Assembly: GCA_002256345.1 (NCBI GenBank)
Contig: NKIY01000005.1
Location: 252,485-316,484 of the forward strand
DNA: 64,000 nt
Direction of reading: 5' to 3'
DNA from: Bradyrhizobiaceae bacterium PARB1
Lineage (GTDB): Bacteria > Pseudomonadota > Alphaproteobacteria > Rhizobiales > Xanthobacteraceae
Under the pieces are notes generated by a model. It was not told the DNA's origin. It saw only the letters and a list, made by a program, of their open reading frames with translations, and searched no databases. Position 1 is the stretch's first letter. Every line of letters starts with the position of its first letter. This document shows, in pieces, positions 11,450 to 21,863 of the stretch. A program made the position numbers and the translations under genes.

Positions 11450-12645
11450 TGACGAAGTCGGCGCACCCATCCGTTTTCGAATCCGACTACGGCTTTCCGA
11501 GAACCGACGTTCATCTCGGTAACTGGCGTCAGGCTCCATGGAATGTATGGGCCTTTCGCAATGTGTCCGAATTCATTCCGACCGCACGCATCGCGGCGAC
11601 ATCGGGACTGACGGAGGATCCCCTCGTCGATCCGTCCGATCTCATCGATCAGGCATTCCCGTTCGACGGGCAACGAATGACGCTCGCGGACGCCTTGCGC
11701 CTGACGTCGACCGACGCGCTTTTGGTGATGAAGTCCGGCCGCATCGTTGCCGACTGGCATGCACCCAATTTTACCCTGCAATCCCGGCACATCCTGTTCT
11801 CCGCCAGCAAGTCGGTCACCGCCATCGTTGCCGGGATCGTGCACGGCGACGGCCTGATCGATCTCGAGCGCACTGTCTCACACTACATTCCCGAGCTGGC
11901 GTCTTCCGCCTTTGCGGATGCGCGCGTTCGCGACGTCCTCGACATGCGCGTGAGCCTCGATTTCTCGGAGACCTATCAGGACCCGAAAGGCGATTTCGCA
12001 AGATATCGCCGCGCCGGACTGCTTGAGCCGCCGGCAGCCGGCGGGATAGCAGAACCGCTGATCTCGTTTCTTGCCTCGCTGGAGAAAGCTGCAGGCGATC
12101 ACGGCGGACCGTTTCACTATTGCTCGCCGAATTCGGATGTCCTCGGGCTCGTCGTCGAACGTGCCACCGGGCGACGTTTCGTCGACATCGTCACCGAGCG
12201 CCTGTGGCAACCGCTGGGCGCGCGGCAGGACGGCTACATCACCGTCGATGCCACGGGCATCGCCCGGACCGGCGGCGGCTTCTGCATGACGCCGCGCGAC
12301 CTTGCGCGCATCGGCGAGATGATGCGGCAGGGCGGCGTCGCGAACGACCGCCGCATCGTCCCGCAGGCCTGGGTCGAGGATACGATCATGAACGGCTCGG
12401 TCGAGGCGTGGCAGGCAGGACCAGCTGTCAGCTGGTTGCCCACCGGCCGCTATCGCAACAAATGGTACCAGACCGGCAAGCCCAGCAACGCATACTTCGC
12501 CCTCGGCATTCACGGCCAGTATCTCTATGTCGATCCCGTCGCCGAAATGGTCGTGGCAAAGTTCTCGTCGCAGCCCGAGCCCGTCAACAATGCATTGAAA
12601 GGCCTCAATCTCGCTCTGTTCGATGCACTCGCAAATCTGACCTGA
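11449..12645 (+). CDS. Serine hydrolase, beta-lactamase family (class C-like)
   Basis: FSASKSVTAIVAGIVHGDGLIDL (SxxK), YCSPNSD (YxN); start overlaps phzF-like stop (ATGA). Confidence 0.85.
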   Translation: MTKSAHPSVFESDYGFPRTDVHLGNWRQAPWNVWAFRNVSEFIPTARIAATSGLTEDPLVDPSDLIDQAFPFDGQRMTLADALRLTSTDALLVMKSGRIVADWHAPNFTLQSRHILFSASKSVTAIVAGIVHGDGLIDLERTVSHYIPELASSAFADARVRDVLDMRVSLDFSETYQDPKGDFARYRRAGLLEPPAAGGIAEPLISFLASLEKAAGDHGGPFHYCSPNSDVLGLVVERATGRRFVDIVTERLWQPLGARQDGYITVDATGIARTGGGFCMTPRDLARIGEMMRQGGVANDRRIVPQAWVEDTIMNGSVEAWQAGPAVSWLPTGRYRNKWYQTGKPSNAYFALGIHGQYLYVDPVAEMVVAKFSSQPEPVNNALKGLNLALFDALANLT

Positions 12646-12646
12646 A

Positions 12647-12674
12647 GCACGATCCCGAGGATCATGCTTCAGTA
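12647..12674. terminator. Hairpin between convergent hydrolase and amidase genes
   Basis: GAAGCACGATCCCGAGGATCATGCTTC imperfect palindrome. Confidence 0.4.
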
Positions 12675-12697
12675 GAGAGAACGCGAGCGCGCGGAAT

Positions 12698-14179
12698 TCA
12701 CTGACGGGTCACATGCACCGCCGGCACCTTGCCGGCATTCCATTTGCCGTCGATCGCGCCCTCGATCTGCGCCGCGAGCTGCAGCAGCAGGCCGTCATTC
12801 GCCTGACGCGCCTGCGCCTGGATGCCAAGCGGCAGGCCATGCTCCTGGCTCGCCAGCGGCAGCGAGATGCCGGGAATGCCGCACAGATTGGCAAGCGGCG
12901 TATAGGCGAAGAACTGCCAAAGATTGGCGAACCAGTCATGCACCGACGGATTGTCGCTCATGGTGAGATATTCGCGCGTGCCGATCTTCGGCGTGGGCTT
13001 GGCCGTGATCGGCGTCAGGATGATGTCCCACTGTTCGAAGAAGTTGCCGAAGGCGCGCGATGTCGTGTTGAATACCGCCTGCATTGCCGCACGTTCGGTG
13101 TAGGACGTGTTCAGACCGCTTTCCCAGATCTTGATGTTGATCGGCTCGAGCAGCTCGGTGGTCGGCTCCTTCAGCCCGAGCCGCGCCAGATGGCCGGCGA
13201 TCACCTGCGCGAAATTGCTGATATAGCAGGTCGTCTGCGCCGCGAAGGCAGCGTGGAAGTCGACCTGGGGCACCACCCACTCGACATGATGCCCGAGCCC
13301 TTCGAGCAATTTTCCGACGCGCTCCAGTTCGGCCACGAAATGCGCTGGCGCTTTGTAGTCACCCCATTCATGCGAGAGCGCGATGCGCAGCTTGCCCGGA
13401 TCGCGCTTGATCAGTTCGCTATAGGGCTCCGCCGGTGACCAGAACGGCATGAACTCGCCCGGCGCGCCGCCGCGGCAATTGTCCACGAACGCTGCGGTGT
13501 CGCGCACGCTGCGGCTGGTGCAGCCCTGGATCGATACCAGGCCGGAGAGATCGGACAGAGCCGGCGCCAGCGAATAGACGCCGCGCGACACTTTCAGGCC
13601 GATGGTGCCGCAGACGCCGGCAGGAATGCGGATCGATCCGCCGCCATCGGTCGCATGCGCGATCGGCAGCGCGCCTGCCCCGACCATCGCGGACGAGCCG
13701 GCAGATGAACCGCAGCTGGAATAATCCGCATTCCACGGATTACGCGTGACATAGAACTTGTTCTCGGCGGAGCTGCACACACCAAATTCCGGCGTGGTGC
13801 TGCGGCCGATGATGTTGAGGCCGGCATTGCGGATCTTGCCGGTGAGGAAGTTGTCCTGTGCGGGGCGATGCCCCTGCATGATCTGCGAGCCAAATTCCTG
13901 CAGGCGTCCCTTCAGCGTCGGCCCCAGGTCCTTCATCAGATAGGGCACACCACCGAACACGCCGTCCGGATTCATGCCGTCTTTCAGGGGATCGGCCACG
14001 ACATCGTCAAACACTTCGACGACAGCATCGAGGGCGGGATTGGTCTTGGCAATGCCGGCGGCAGCCTGCGCCGCCAGTTCCGACGGCTTGAGCTCGCCTT
14101 TGCGCACACGCTCGGCCAGTCCGACCGCATCGTGCTTCGCCCATTCATCCCAGCTCATCGCCAAAGTCATGCCGTGCAT
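12698..14179 (-). CDS. Amidase (amidase signature family)
   Basis: GGVPYLMKDLG, YSSCGSSAGSSAMVGAGALPIAHATDGGGSIRIPAGVCG amidase signature. Confidence 0.92.
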   Translation of the reverse strand: MHGMTLAMSWDEWAKHDAVGLAERVRKGELKPSELAAQAAAGIAKTNPALDAVVEVFDDVVADPLKDGMNPDGVFGGVPYLMKDLGPTLKGRLQEFGSQIMQGHRPAQDNFLTGKIRNAGLNIIGRSTTPEFGVCSSAENKFYVTRNPWNADYSSCGSSAGSSAMVGAGALPIAHATDGGGSIRIPAGVCGTIGLKVSRGVYSLAPALSDLSGLVSIQGCTSRSVRDTAAFVDNCRGGAPGEFMPFWSPAEPYSELIKRDPGKLRIALSHEWGDYKAPAHFVAELERVGKLLEGLGHHVEWVVPQVDFHAAFAAQTTCYISNFAQVIAGHLARLGLKEPTTELLEPINIKIWESGLNTSYTERAAMQAVFNTTSRAFGNFFEQWDIILTPITAKPTPKIGTREYLTMSDNPSVHDWFANLWQFFAYTPLANLCGIPGISLPLASQEHGLPLGIQAQARQANDGLLLQLAAQIEGAIDGKWNAGKVPAVHVTRQ

Positions 14180-14279
14180 CCGTTCAACAGGGTTGTTGTT
14201 GAACGAAGCCTAAGCCGCCGGCGTCGCCGCTGTAAACCTGCGGCGAGCAGCTGCATGGACAGTATGCGATGGCAACGCT

Positions 14280-15560
14280 CTAACGCGTCACCGGCTCGCT
14301 GGTCGGATTCAGGAAGGCCTTGATGTCGGCCGCCGCCTCGTTGAGCTGCGCATCCTGATCGTAGATGTCGTTGCGAAACTGGACGATGTGATCGCGCGAT
14401 TCCCAGGCCGTGAGATAGATCCAGGCCACCGGCACGCTCTTGCTCAGCTTGATGTCCTGGCGCAGCCCCGTCGCGATCCCGAGATCGATCTGGGTGCGAT
14501 CCCAATTCGCCGTATCCTTCAGCAGCCATGCCGCGAGATCGCGCACATTATCGACGCGCACGCAGCCATGGGAGTCGAAGCGGTAGTCATTGGCGAACAA
14601 ATTGCGCTGATTTGTATCGTGCATATAGACGGCGTAGGAATTCGGCATGTCGATGCGCAGACGACCGAGCGCATTCCACTCGCCGGGATCCTGGCGCACG
14701 GTGACATCCGGCACCTTGTCTTCGCTCCAGTCGATGCTGGCGGGATCGAGCGCGTTGCCCCGTCCGTCCAGCACCTGCATATGCATGCGCGTGAGATAAC
14801 CGGGGTCCTTGCGCATGCGCGCAGCGATCTCATGCTTGGTGATCGACGCCGGCACTGTCCAGGTCGGATTGAGATTGACGTTGTTGATCTGCGACGTCAC
14901 CGTCGGCGATGGTTTCTCGCTCTTGCCGACCACCACACGATAGCGTCGCACCACCTTGTCGCCTTCGATGGCTTCTGCGTAAGCGGCGGGAATGTTCACC
15001 ACCACATAGCGCTCGCCAAACTTGAAACCGATGGCCTGCATCCGCTGCAGCGAAGCTTCCAGCTGCTGGATACGCTTCTCGACCGGCACATTGAGCGCCG
15101 CCAGCGTGCGCGGGCCGACGAGGCCGGTGGCGAGCAGCCCGTTGCGCAGCTGATAACGCTTCACGCCAGCAATGAGTTCGTCGTTATACGGGCCACTGCT
15201 TTCCACCGTAAACAGATCGCCGGTAATCACCAGCCGCCGGCGCAGCAATTCGACATCCGGCCCTTCCGCGCCCGCTGCATATTTGGCGCTCGCGGGAATG
15301 AGCGGCCAGCCGCCTTTGGCGGCGATCGTCTTGTAGCGCTTGAGAGCTTCCTCGGTGCGTTGCGCGGATTCCGGATCGAACACCGGCTCGCCATATTGCG
15401 CGAGAATGGCGGCGGAGCGCTGCTCCGGCGTCATGGCCTTGGCATCGATGATCGCATTGGCACTCGGCGATCTGGCCGGCGCCTGCATGGGCGCCTGTGC
15501 AAATGCCGCCGACGCCCCCGCCGCCACGGCGACGATCATGGTGGTAAAGCGCAATGTCAT
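14280..15560 (-). CDS. L,D-transpeptidase (YcbB/LdtD-like) with PG-binding domain
   Basis: Signal peptide; PG_binding-like YNDELIAGVKRYQLRNGLLATGLVGPRTLAALN; YkuD DSHGCVRVDNVRDLAAWLL. Confidence 0.88.
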   Translation of the reverse strand: MTLRFTTMIVAVAAGASAAFAQAPMQAPARSPSANAIIDAKAMTPEQRSAAILAQYGEPVFDPESAQRTEEALKRYKTIAAKGGWPLIPASAKYAAGAEGPDVELLRRRLVITGDLFTVESSGPYNDELIAGVKRYQLRNGLLATGLVGPRTLAALNVPVEKRIQQLEASLQRMQAIGFKFGERYVVVNIPAAYAEAIEGDKVVRRYRVVVGKSEKPSPTVTSQINNVNLNPTWTVPASITKHEIAARMRKDPGYLTRMHMQVLDGRGNALDPASIDWSEDKVPDVTVRQDPGEWNALGRLRIDMPNSYAVYMHDTNQRNLFANDYRFDSHGCVRVDNVRDLAAWLLKDTANWDRTQIDLGIATGLRQDIKLSKSVPVAWIYLTAWESRDHIVQFRNDIYDQDAQLNEAAADIKAFLNPTSEPVTR

Positions 15561-15685
15561 TGTTCAAATCCGGTGTTGCCGCAGCAATAATCCGAGCATG
15601 AAAAGAAATGTTCACGCTTTGATTAAGATCTGAACAAATGCGGTTACCGGAAGGTTAACATCCGTAACGCTACGGGCGGCTGGCG

Positions 15686-17230
15686 TTATTCCCACCAGCC
15701 CCGCTGCATCCTCGGCACTTCATTCTGGCCGCTGCGACGACGTACGGCATTGCCCTGCGGGGCGCGCTCGCGCGGGAAGAACATGCTGAAGCCGTCGTCA
15801 TAACTATCATCGCCGCTGGCAACATCCACATCAGGCCGCGGCGTCGGCTTGCGCGTAACGAATCCGCCCTGCGGATGGTTATTGAGCACCGCGACGAACT
15901 CGGTGCGGTAATTGGTTTCGGCGCTCAGCGGCTCGTCGGAAATCACGATGGAAGACCGCGGCAACGCCGTCGGTCCGATCCGATCCAGCACTTCCTGCGG
16001 AATGGTGATGCGGTCGAGCGCTGCCTTCGCATCGTCGCCATCGTCGATGGTCACCGCGCTCCAGCGCAGGCCAGCACCATCGCGCGCCATCGCGGTGAAC
16101 ACATGCGTGCCGATCGGCTTGCCGGGATCGCGGATGGTGACCGGCACTTCGATGCTGAAGTCGAACACCTCGCCGCCGCCATCCGGCGCCGGCCTATGGG
16201 TGTTGCGGCGAACATAAAGCCTCTGCGTTTCACGGCTGATATAGATCGAGACGGGTTCGTTCGCGAGCTTGGCGTCAAGGGACGCAGTCGCCGTGGCGGC
16301 CTTCTTCGCTTCGGCAGCCTTCGCCGCGTCCTTCGCAGCGGCGGCCGCATCGAGCTTGGCAGCCGTATCGGCCCTGGCGGCTTCGAACTGTGTCGTGAGC
16401 TCTGCAGCTTTCGCAGCCGCCTTCTGCTGCACGGCCTCGGCTTTGGCTTTGCCATCATCCGTCGTCGCGGCGGCCAGCGCCTTGTCCGCGGATGCCAGTT
16501 CGGCGTCGGCGCGCTTCTTGGCCAGTTCCAGCTTGCGCAGCGCCGCCGGCATCGGCTTCGCCTCACGCGCCGTAGCCGTCGCCAGTTTCTTCGCCTCGGC
16601 CGCCGCTGTCGCAGCCTCCGCCGCCTCGCGGGTCAGCGTCTCGGCGCGCGCCGGTGCGGCCGCGATGATCTCAGGCTTCGGCACCAGCAGCGCCGGATGG
16701 GAGATATCGACCGGCGCCGCGTCGATCGGTGAAACGATCACCCGCATCCCGATCCGCGTCTTGTCGAACATCTTGTCTGCAAAGCCATAGGGCATGCGCA
16801 CGCAGCCATGGGACGCGGCATAGCCGGGCAGCGGTCCGCCATGGAGCGCGACCCCGTTCCAGGTGATGCGCTGCATGTTCGGCATGTGCGCATCGTCATA
16901 CATGTTAGAGCGGTGATCCTTGTTCTTCTCGAGGATCGCGAACACGCCGGCGGGCGTCTCGCGCCCTCCCACCCCGGTCGAGACAGGCGCGCGCACGATC
17001 CAGCCATCGGCATCGTAGAACGTCACCTGCTGACTCTTGATCGACACGATCGCCATGATCGGCTCGCCGGCCTCGCGCGGCGCCACGGCCTCGACCGTCC
17101 TCGCCGGCCGCCCCTGCTTGGCGGCCATTGCGGAAAACGGCATCGCCACCGCTGCGAGCGCCACGACGGCAGATGCCATCCAGCACCGCGTTGCCATGGA
17201 GGATCGCGCCGTCGCCAACCGAATTTTCAT
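15686..17230 (-). CDS. L,D-transpeptidase family protein with Ala/Lys-rich coiled-coil and a second, apparently degenerate YkuD-like domain
   Basis: First YkuD: LHGGPLPGYAASHGCVRMPYGFADKMF; then AAEAKKLATATA...AKAAEAKKAATATA; then EPVSIYISRETQRLYVRR...PVTIRDPGKPIGTHVFTAM. Confidence 0.82.
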   Translation of the reverse strand: MKIRLATARSSMATRCWMASAVVALAAVAMPFSAMAAKQGRPARTVEAVAPREAGEPIMAIVSIKSQQVTFYDADGWIVRAPVSTGVGGRETPAGVFAILEKNKDHRSNMYDDAHMPNMQRITWNGVALHGGPLPGYAASHGCVRMPYGFADKMFDKTRIGMRVIVSPIDAAPVDISHPALLVPKPEIIAAAPARAETLTREAAEAATAAAEAKKLATATAREAKPMPAALRKLELAKKRADAELASADKALAAATTDDGKAKAEAVQQKAAAKAAELTTQFEAARADTAAKLDAAAAAKDAAKAAEAKKAATATASLDAKLANEPVSIYISRETQRLYVRRNTHRPAPDGGGEVFDFSIEVPVTIRDPGKPIGTHVFTAMARDGAGLRWSAVTIDDGDDAKAALDRITIPQEVLDRIGPTALPRSSIVISDEPLSAETNYRTEFVAVLNNHPQGGFVTRKPTPRPDVDVASGDDSYDDGFSMFFPRERAPQGNAVRRRSGQNEVPRMQRGWWE

Positions 17231-17437
17231 GCAATGCCCCAAATCGAATCTCTGGCCGGATGCCAGTCTTGCAAATGTTGATTGCGATTTTATCAATTCG
17301 CGCCGACGCTCGAGGAAGACGGCCGGCACCAAATCACCTGCGAAACCTCTTATATGACCGGGCGCCCTGGAGGAAGATGGCCCACCGCCACACCCGGCGC
17401 CCGAAGCGCCGACAAAGATCGAAACGACGGCAGCCGC

Positions 17438-18412
17438 CTATTTCTCCTGCAGCAGCTTGTTGTATTTGGCGACGTCGCGCGTCACCAGTTGCTGCAAGAC
17501 ATCTGGCGCGTGCTCATTCGCACCCGGCGCCACCGTGGAGAGATCGCGGAACCGCTTCTTCACCGGCTCGCTTTCCACCGCCACGCGCGCCGCTGCATTC
17601 AGCTTCGCGATGATTTCCGTCGGCGTCCCCTTCGGCGCGAACAATCCGTTCCAGCCTTGCGCCTCGAATTCAGGCAGGCCTGCCTCTGCCGAGGTCGGCA
17701 GATCGGGCAGCGATCCGAGCCGTACATCGGAGCCGACCACGATCCCTCTCACCAGCTTGTCGTCGATGGCCTGCGACACGGACGCAGCGCTGTCGCAGAC
17801 GCCGTCGATCTGGCCGCCGATCGCATCGGTGAGCGCCGGCGCAGCGCCGCGATAACCGACCAGCGTGACATCGATCCCTGCCGCCTGCACGAAACTCTTG
17901 CAGATCAGGTAATTCGACGAGCCGACACCGGCATGGCCGAGATTGATTTTGCCGGGATTGGCCTTGGCGTAAGCGATGAACGCCTTGAGATCGGCCGCGG
18001 GAAAATCCTTGCGTAGCGCTACGATTCCGAACGTCTTGGCCACCATGCCGATGGTGACGAAGGAATCCGGCTTGAATGTCAGCTTCGGATAGATCGTATA
18101 GGTCGCCGCACTGGTACCGGCATTGCCGATGGCAATCGTATAGCCATCGGGCGCGGCATGCGCCGCGCGGGCCAATGCGGTTGAGCCGCCGGCACCGGTC
18201 ACGTTCTCGATAATGATCGTCTGGCCGAGCGGGATCGCCATCTGTTCGGCGACGACGCGGGCGATGACATCGGATGTGCCGCCAGCCGCGAACGGCACGA
18301 TCATGGTGATCGGGCGCGACGGATAAGTCTGCGCCTGAGCCACCGCAGCGGGTGACACCAAGATCAGCGAGACGGCCGCACGACCGATCCAGCGGTAAAT
18401 CACATTCCTCAC
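17438..18412 (-). CDS. Bug/TctC-type tripartite tricarboxylate transporter substrate-binding protein
   Basis: YPSRPITMIVPFAAGGTSDVIARVVAEQM...LGQTIIIENVTGAGG; GTG start. Confidence 0.92.
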   Translation of the reverse strand: MRNVIYRWIGRAAVSLILVSPAAVAQAQTYPSRPITMIVPFAAGGTSDVIARVVAEQMAIPLGQTIIIENVTGAGGSTALARAAHAAPDGYTIAIGNAGTSAATYTIYPKLTFKPDSFVTIGMVAKTFGIVALRKDFPAADLKAFIAYAKANPGKINLGHAGVGSSNYLICKSFVQAAGIDVTLVGYRGAAPALTDAIGGQIDGVCDSAASVSQAIDDKLVRGIVVGSDVRLGSLPDLPTSAEAGLPEFEAQGWNGLFAPKGTPTEIIAKLNAAARVAVESEPVKKRFRDLSTVAPGANEHAPDVLQQLVTRDVAKYNKLLQEK

Positions 18413-18473
18413 GTCGCACGCTCCGTATCGATCCCAACGGCCAAATGATCGTTCGAGACTGCGGTGACATCGC

Positions 18474-19211
18474 CTAGGTCGCAAGCGATTTCTCGGCGAT
18501 GGACAGCCATTCGGCCTGGGCCTTGCGGGCGAATTTCGGCGCGCGCTTCATCTGCACGACCAGTTCCGCAAACACCACTTTCGCTTCGGAAGGCCGCCCC
18601 ATGGCCTGCAGCAATTGGCCATAACGAACGCTGGCCTCGGCGCTCGACGCATAACCGAGCAGAGCTTGATATTCGCTCAGCGCATCCTCGCTGCGCCCCG
18701 CCTCTGCCAGCGCCCGCGCATAAAGCAGATGCGCTTCTGCGGACTCGAAGTCGGGCCATTGCTTCTGCAGTTCATCGAGCGTCACGATCGCGTCCAGCGG
18801 GCGCCCGGCGCCGAACTGCGCCCTGGCCTTGACCAGTGCATATTTCGCCTCCTTGCCGAGCGGCAGCGCCAGGATGTGATCGTAATGCTGTACGGCTTCG
18901 TCGAAGCGGCCGATCTCGAGGCACTCGGCCGCCAGCGCGGCGCGATTGGTGATGGTGTCGGTCGCTGCGAGCTGATCGACGAGCCCGCGATAGGTTTTTT
19001 CAGGATCGATGCGTTTGGCGACATTGCGGCGTGCCTGCTGCGCCGTGCGTCCGCCGATGATCTCCGGGAGCAGTTCGATCACCACATAGGCAACCGCACC
19101 GGCCACTGGAACCATCAGGATGATATAGGCCCATGGCTGCATCCGCCCGGTGCGGGCGGCGTGATAGACCAGCATGATATCAAGCAGAACAATGACCAGA
19201 GCCAGCGGCAT
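18474..19211 (-). CDS. Membrane-anchored tetratricopeptide-repeat protein
   Basis: Two N-terminal TM segments then TPR-like helices (EAHLLYARALAEAGRSEDALSEYQALLGYASSAEASVRYGQLLQAMGR). Confidence 0.7.
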   Translation of the reverse strand: MPLALVIVLLDIMLVYHAARTGRMQPWAYIILMVPVAGAVAYVVIELLPEIIGGRTAQQARRNVAKRIDPEKTYRGLVDQLAATDTITNRAALAAECLEIGRFDEAVQHYDHILALPLGKEAKYALVKARAQFGAGRPLDAIVTLDELQKQWPDFESAEAHLLYARALAEAGRSEDALSEYQALLGYASSAEASVRYGQLLQAMGRPSEAKVVFAELVVQMKRAPKFARKAQAEWLSIAEKSLAT

Positions 19212-19320
19212 GAGCGTCCCCTCAAGCAATGAGCTGCACGCGCCGGCGAGGCCGGCGACGTGTCATCCTATGCCGTTATGGACGCAGTGAAATGACGCTG
19301 GGTTCAAACGCGCGGTGCAG

Positions 19321-20022
19321 TTATGCAGCGCGCGCCAGATGGGCTGTGAGACCGACAAAGAGACCGCGGCCGTCGGTATTGCCCATGATGTCTTCGACGT
19401 GGTTTTCCGGATGCGGCATCATGCCGAGCACATTGCCGTTCTCGCTGACGATGCCGGCGATCGACGCGGCCGCGCCGTTGATATTGTGCAGATCGCCGAC
19501 CTCGCCCGACGGCGAGCAATAGCGATAGAGCACACGGCCATCGCCTTCGAGGCGCTTCAGCGTCTCTTCGTCCGCCGTGTAGTTGCCTTCGCCATGGGCG
19601 ACGGGCACGCGGATCACCTGCCCGGCATTGTAGCCGCGGGTGAACGGTGTGTCGGAACGCTCGACGCGCAGATGCACGTCCTGGCAGATGAATTTCAGTC
19701 TGTTATTGCGCATCAGGATGCCCGGCAGAAGACCGCTTTCGCACAGGATCTGGAAACCGTTGCAGACGCCAAGCACGAGCCCGCCATCAGCCGCGAACTT
19801 TCGCACGGCGTCCATGACAGGGGACCGCGCCGCGATGGCGCCACAGCGCAGATAGTCGCCATAGGAGAAGCCACCGGGGACAACGACAAGATCGGTGCCG
19901 GCGGGGAGCGATGTCTCGGCATGCCAGACCATTTTCGACTCGGTGCCCGAAGCAAGCTTCAGCGCCCGCGCCATGTCGCGCTCGCGATTGATTCCGGGGA
20001 AGACGAGAACAGCGGATTTCAT
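19321..20022 (-). CDS. purQ: Phosphoribosylformylglycinamidine synthase subunit PurQ
   Basis: [17 protein letters not shown]...[19 protein letters not shown]...[12 protein letters not shown]. Confidence 0.97.
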   Translation of the reverse strand: MKSAVLVFPGINRERDMARALKLASGTESKMVWHAETSLPAGTDLVVVPGGFSYGDYLRCGAIAARSPVMDAVRKFAADGGLVLGVCNGFQILCESGLLPGILMRNNRLKFICQDVHLRVERSDTPFTRGYNAGQVIRVPVAHGEGNYTADEETLKRLEGDGRVLYRYCSPSGEVGDLHNINGAAASIAGIVSENGNVLGMMPHPENHVEDIMGNTDGRGLFVGLTAHLARAA

Positions 20023-20031
20023 AGCAGCGAC

Positions 20032-20277
20032 CTAGCTCAGCACTTCGACACGGTAATTCTCGATCACCGTATTCGCCAGCAGCCTGTCCGCTGCGGCCTT
20101 CAGCGCTTCCTCGGCCTTCGCCTTGTCAGCGCCGGCAGCGAGTTCGATGTCGAACACCTTGCCCTGGCGGACCGAGGCGATGCCGTCGACGCCGAGTGAC
20201 TTCAGCGCGCCCTCGATCGCCTTGCCCTGCGGATCGAGGATGCCGTTCTTCAATGTGACTGTGACGCGGGCTTTCAT
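20032..20277 (-). CDS. purS: Phosphoribosylformylglycinamidine synthase subunit PurS
   Basis: MKARVTVTLKNGILDPQGKAIEGALKSLGVDGIASVRQGKVFDIEL. Confidence 0.97.
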   Translation of the reverse strand: MKARVTVTLKNGILDPQGKAIEGALKSLGVDGIASVRQGKVFDIELAAGADKAKAEEALKAAADRLLANTVIENYRVEVLS

Positions 20278-20285
20278 TTTGACTC

Positions 20286-20386
20286 CGTCATTCCGGACGA
20301 TCCGCCCCGCGGATCGATCCGGAATCTCGACATGTGACTATCAATTCCAGATCCCGGGTTCGCGAAGGCGCGCCCCGGGATGACCG
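20286..20386. repeat. Interspersed repeat family 3, copy 1 (CGTCATTCC...GGAATCTCGA...CCCCGGGATGACCG)
   Basis: Shares ends and GGAATCTCGA core with 50320-50439; in purC-purS gap. Confidence 0.55.
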
Positions 20387-20397
20387 CCTTACGGCGG

Positions 20398-21195
20398 TCA
20401 GCTCTTCACCAATACCGGACCGGTGCCCATCGGGCGCTCGTTCTCTGCCAGAATGCCGAGACGCTTGGCAACCTCGGTATAGGCCTCCAGCACGCCGCCG
20501 AGATCACGGCGGAAGCGATCCTTGTCCAGCTTCTCGTTCGACTTGATGTCCCACAGCCGGCACGAATCCGGCGAGATCTCGTCGGCGACGATGATGCGCA
20601 TCATGTCGTTCTCGAACAGGCGGCCGCATTCCATCTTGAAGTCGACCAGACGGATGCCGATGCCCAAAAACAGTCCGGTCAGGAAGTCGTTGACGCGGAT
20701 GGCCAGCGCCATGATGTCGTCGATCTCCTGGGGCGTCGCCCAGCCGAACGCCGTGATGTGCTCCTCGGAGACCATCGGATCGTTGAGCTGGTCGTTCTTG
20801 TAGTAGAATTCGATGATCGAGCGCGGCAGCTGGGTGCCTTCCTCGATGCCGAGGCGCTGCGACAGCGAGCCGGCGGCGACATTGCGCACCACCACTTCGA
20901 GCGGCACGATCTCGACCTCGCGAATCAACTGCTCGCGCATGTTGAGCCGGCGGATGAAATGGGTGGGCACGCCGATATCGTTCAGGTGCTGGAACAGGTA
21001 TTCCGAAATCCGGTTGTTGAGGACGCCCTTGCCCTCGATCACCTGATGCTTCTTCGCATTGAACGCAGTCGCGTCGTCCTTGAAGTGCTGAATCAAAGTG
21101 CCGGGCTCGGGGCCTTCATACAGAACCTTGGCCTTGCCTTCATAAATGCGACGTCGACGGCTCATGGGGATGTACCGTGTGTTGTTGAAATCCAT
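20398..21195 (-). CDS. purC: Phosphoribosylaminoimidazolesuccinocarboxamide synthase
   Basis: [37 protein letters not shown]...[21 protein letters not shown]; start may be 30 nt further in. Confidence 0.95.
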   Translation of the reverse strand: MDFNNTRYIPMSRRRRIYEGKAKVLYEGPEPGTLIQHFKDDATAFNAKKHQVIEGKGVLNNRISEYLFQHLNDIGVPTHFIRRLNMREQLIREVEIVPLEVVVRNVAAGSLSQRLGIEEGTQLPRSIIEFYYKNDQLNDPMVSEEHITAFGWATPQEIDDIMALAIRVNDFLTGLFLGIGIRLVDFKMECGRLFENDMMRIIVADEISPDSCRLWDIKSNEKLDKDRFRRDLGGVLEAYTEVAKRLGILAENERPMGTGPVLVKS

Positions 21196-21539
21196 GGATT
21201 TGGTTGCTCCGGAGTAACGGGATTGACCCACGACGGAGCTGCCGTGAAGGCCGGGAAGCGATCTGCGAACCAGTCTTTGCACAGATTCTGAATACAGAAC
21301 TGTGTATCCGAAACAGAACGAGAACCCAGCCTCTCGGCAACCTAGCCGATCCCCCCCGCCGATACAATCGATCCGGCCGAAGATGGGCGTGTTTTACCCG
21401 GTCTCACTGTTGTCACGGGCGTGTCCTTAACCTGCGACCTTGCGGCCGATTGTCCGGCCGATTCAGCCCACTTATCTAAGCCCGGAACCGGCGGTTACAA
21501 CGTCGCCGGCCCACATGCCAACCAGACGGGAACTCGACC

Positions 21540-21863
21540 ATGTCATCGATGGACAAGCGCGGACAGGATTTTGAACGCAAATTCGCGCTCGACGAAGAGC
21601 AGAAGTTCAAGGCGATGAACCGCCGCAACAAGCTGCTCGGCCTGTGGGCCGCGGAAAAGATGGGCCAGAGCGGCGATGCGGCGGCCGCCTATGCCAAGGA
21701 AGTTGTCGCTGCGGACTTCGAGGAAGCCGGCGACGACGACGTGCTGCGCAAGGTGCTGACCGATCTGACCGCCAAGGGGGTGTCGATCACCGAAGCGGAA
21801 CTGCGCACCAAGATGGACGCGCTGATCGCGGAAGCCGTCGCCCAGGTGAAGGCCGGCGTCTAA
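21540..21863 (+). CDS. DUF1476 domain-containing protein
   Basis: MSSMDKRGQDFERKFALDEEQKFKAMNRRNKLLGLWAAEKMG typical DUF1476. Confidence 0.9.
   Translation: MSSMDKRGQDFERKFALDEEQKFKAMNRRNKLLGLWAAEKMGQSGDAAAAYAKEVVAADFEEAGDDDVLRKVLTDLTAKGVSITEAELRTKMDALIAEAVAQVKAGV

Noticed and set aside
19321-21195. Separation of purC-S-Q from purL as a sign of rearrangement
   Set aside because: purL 12 kb away with unrelated genes between is compatible with normal alphaproteobacterial variation; cannot be judged without comparative genomes
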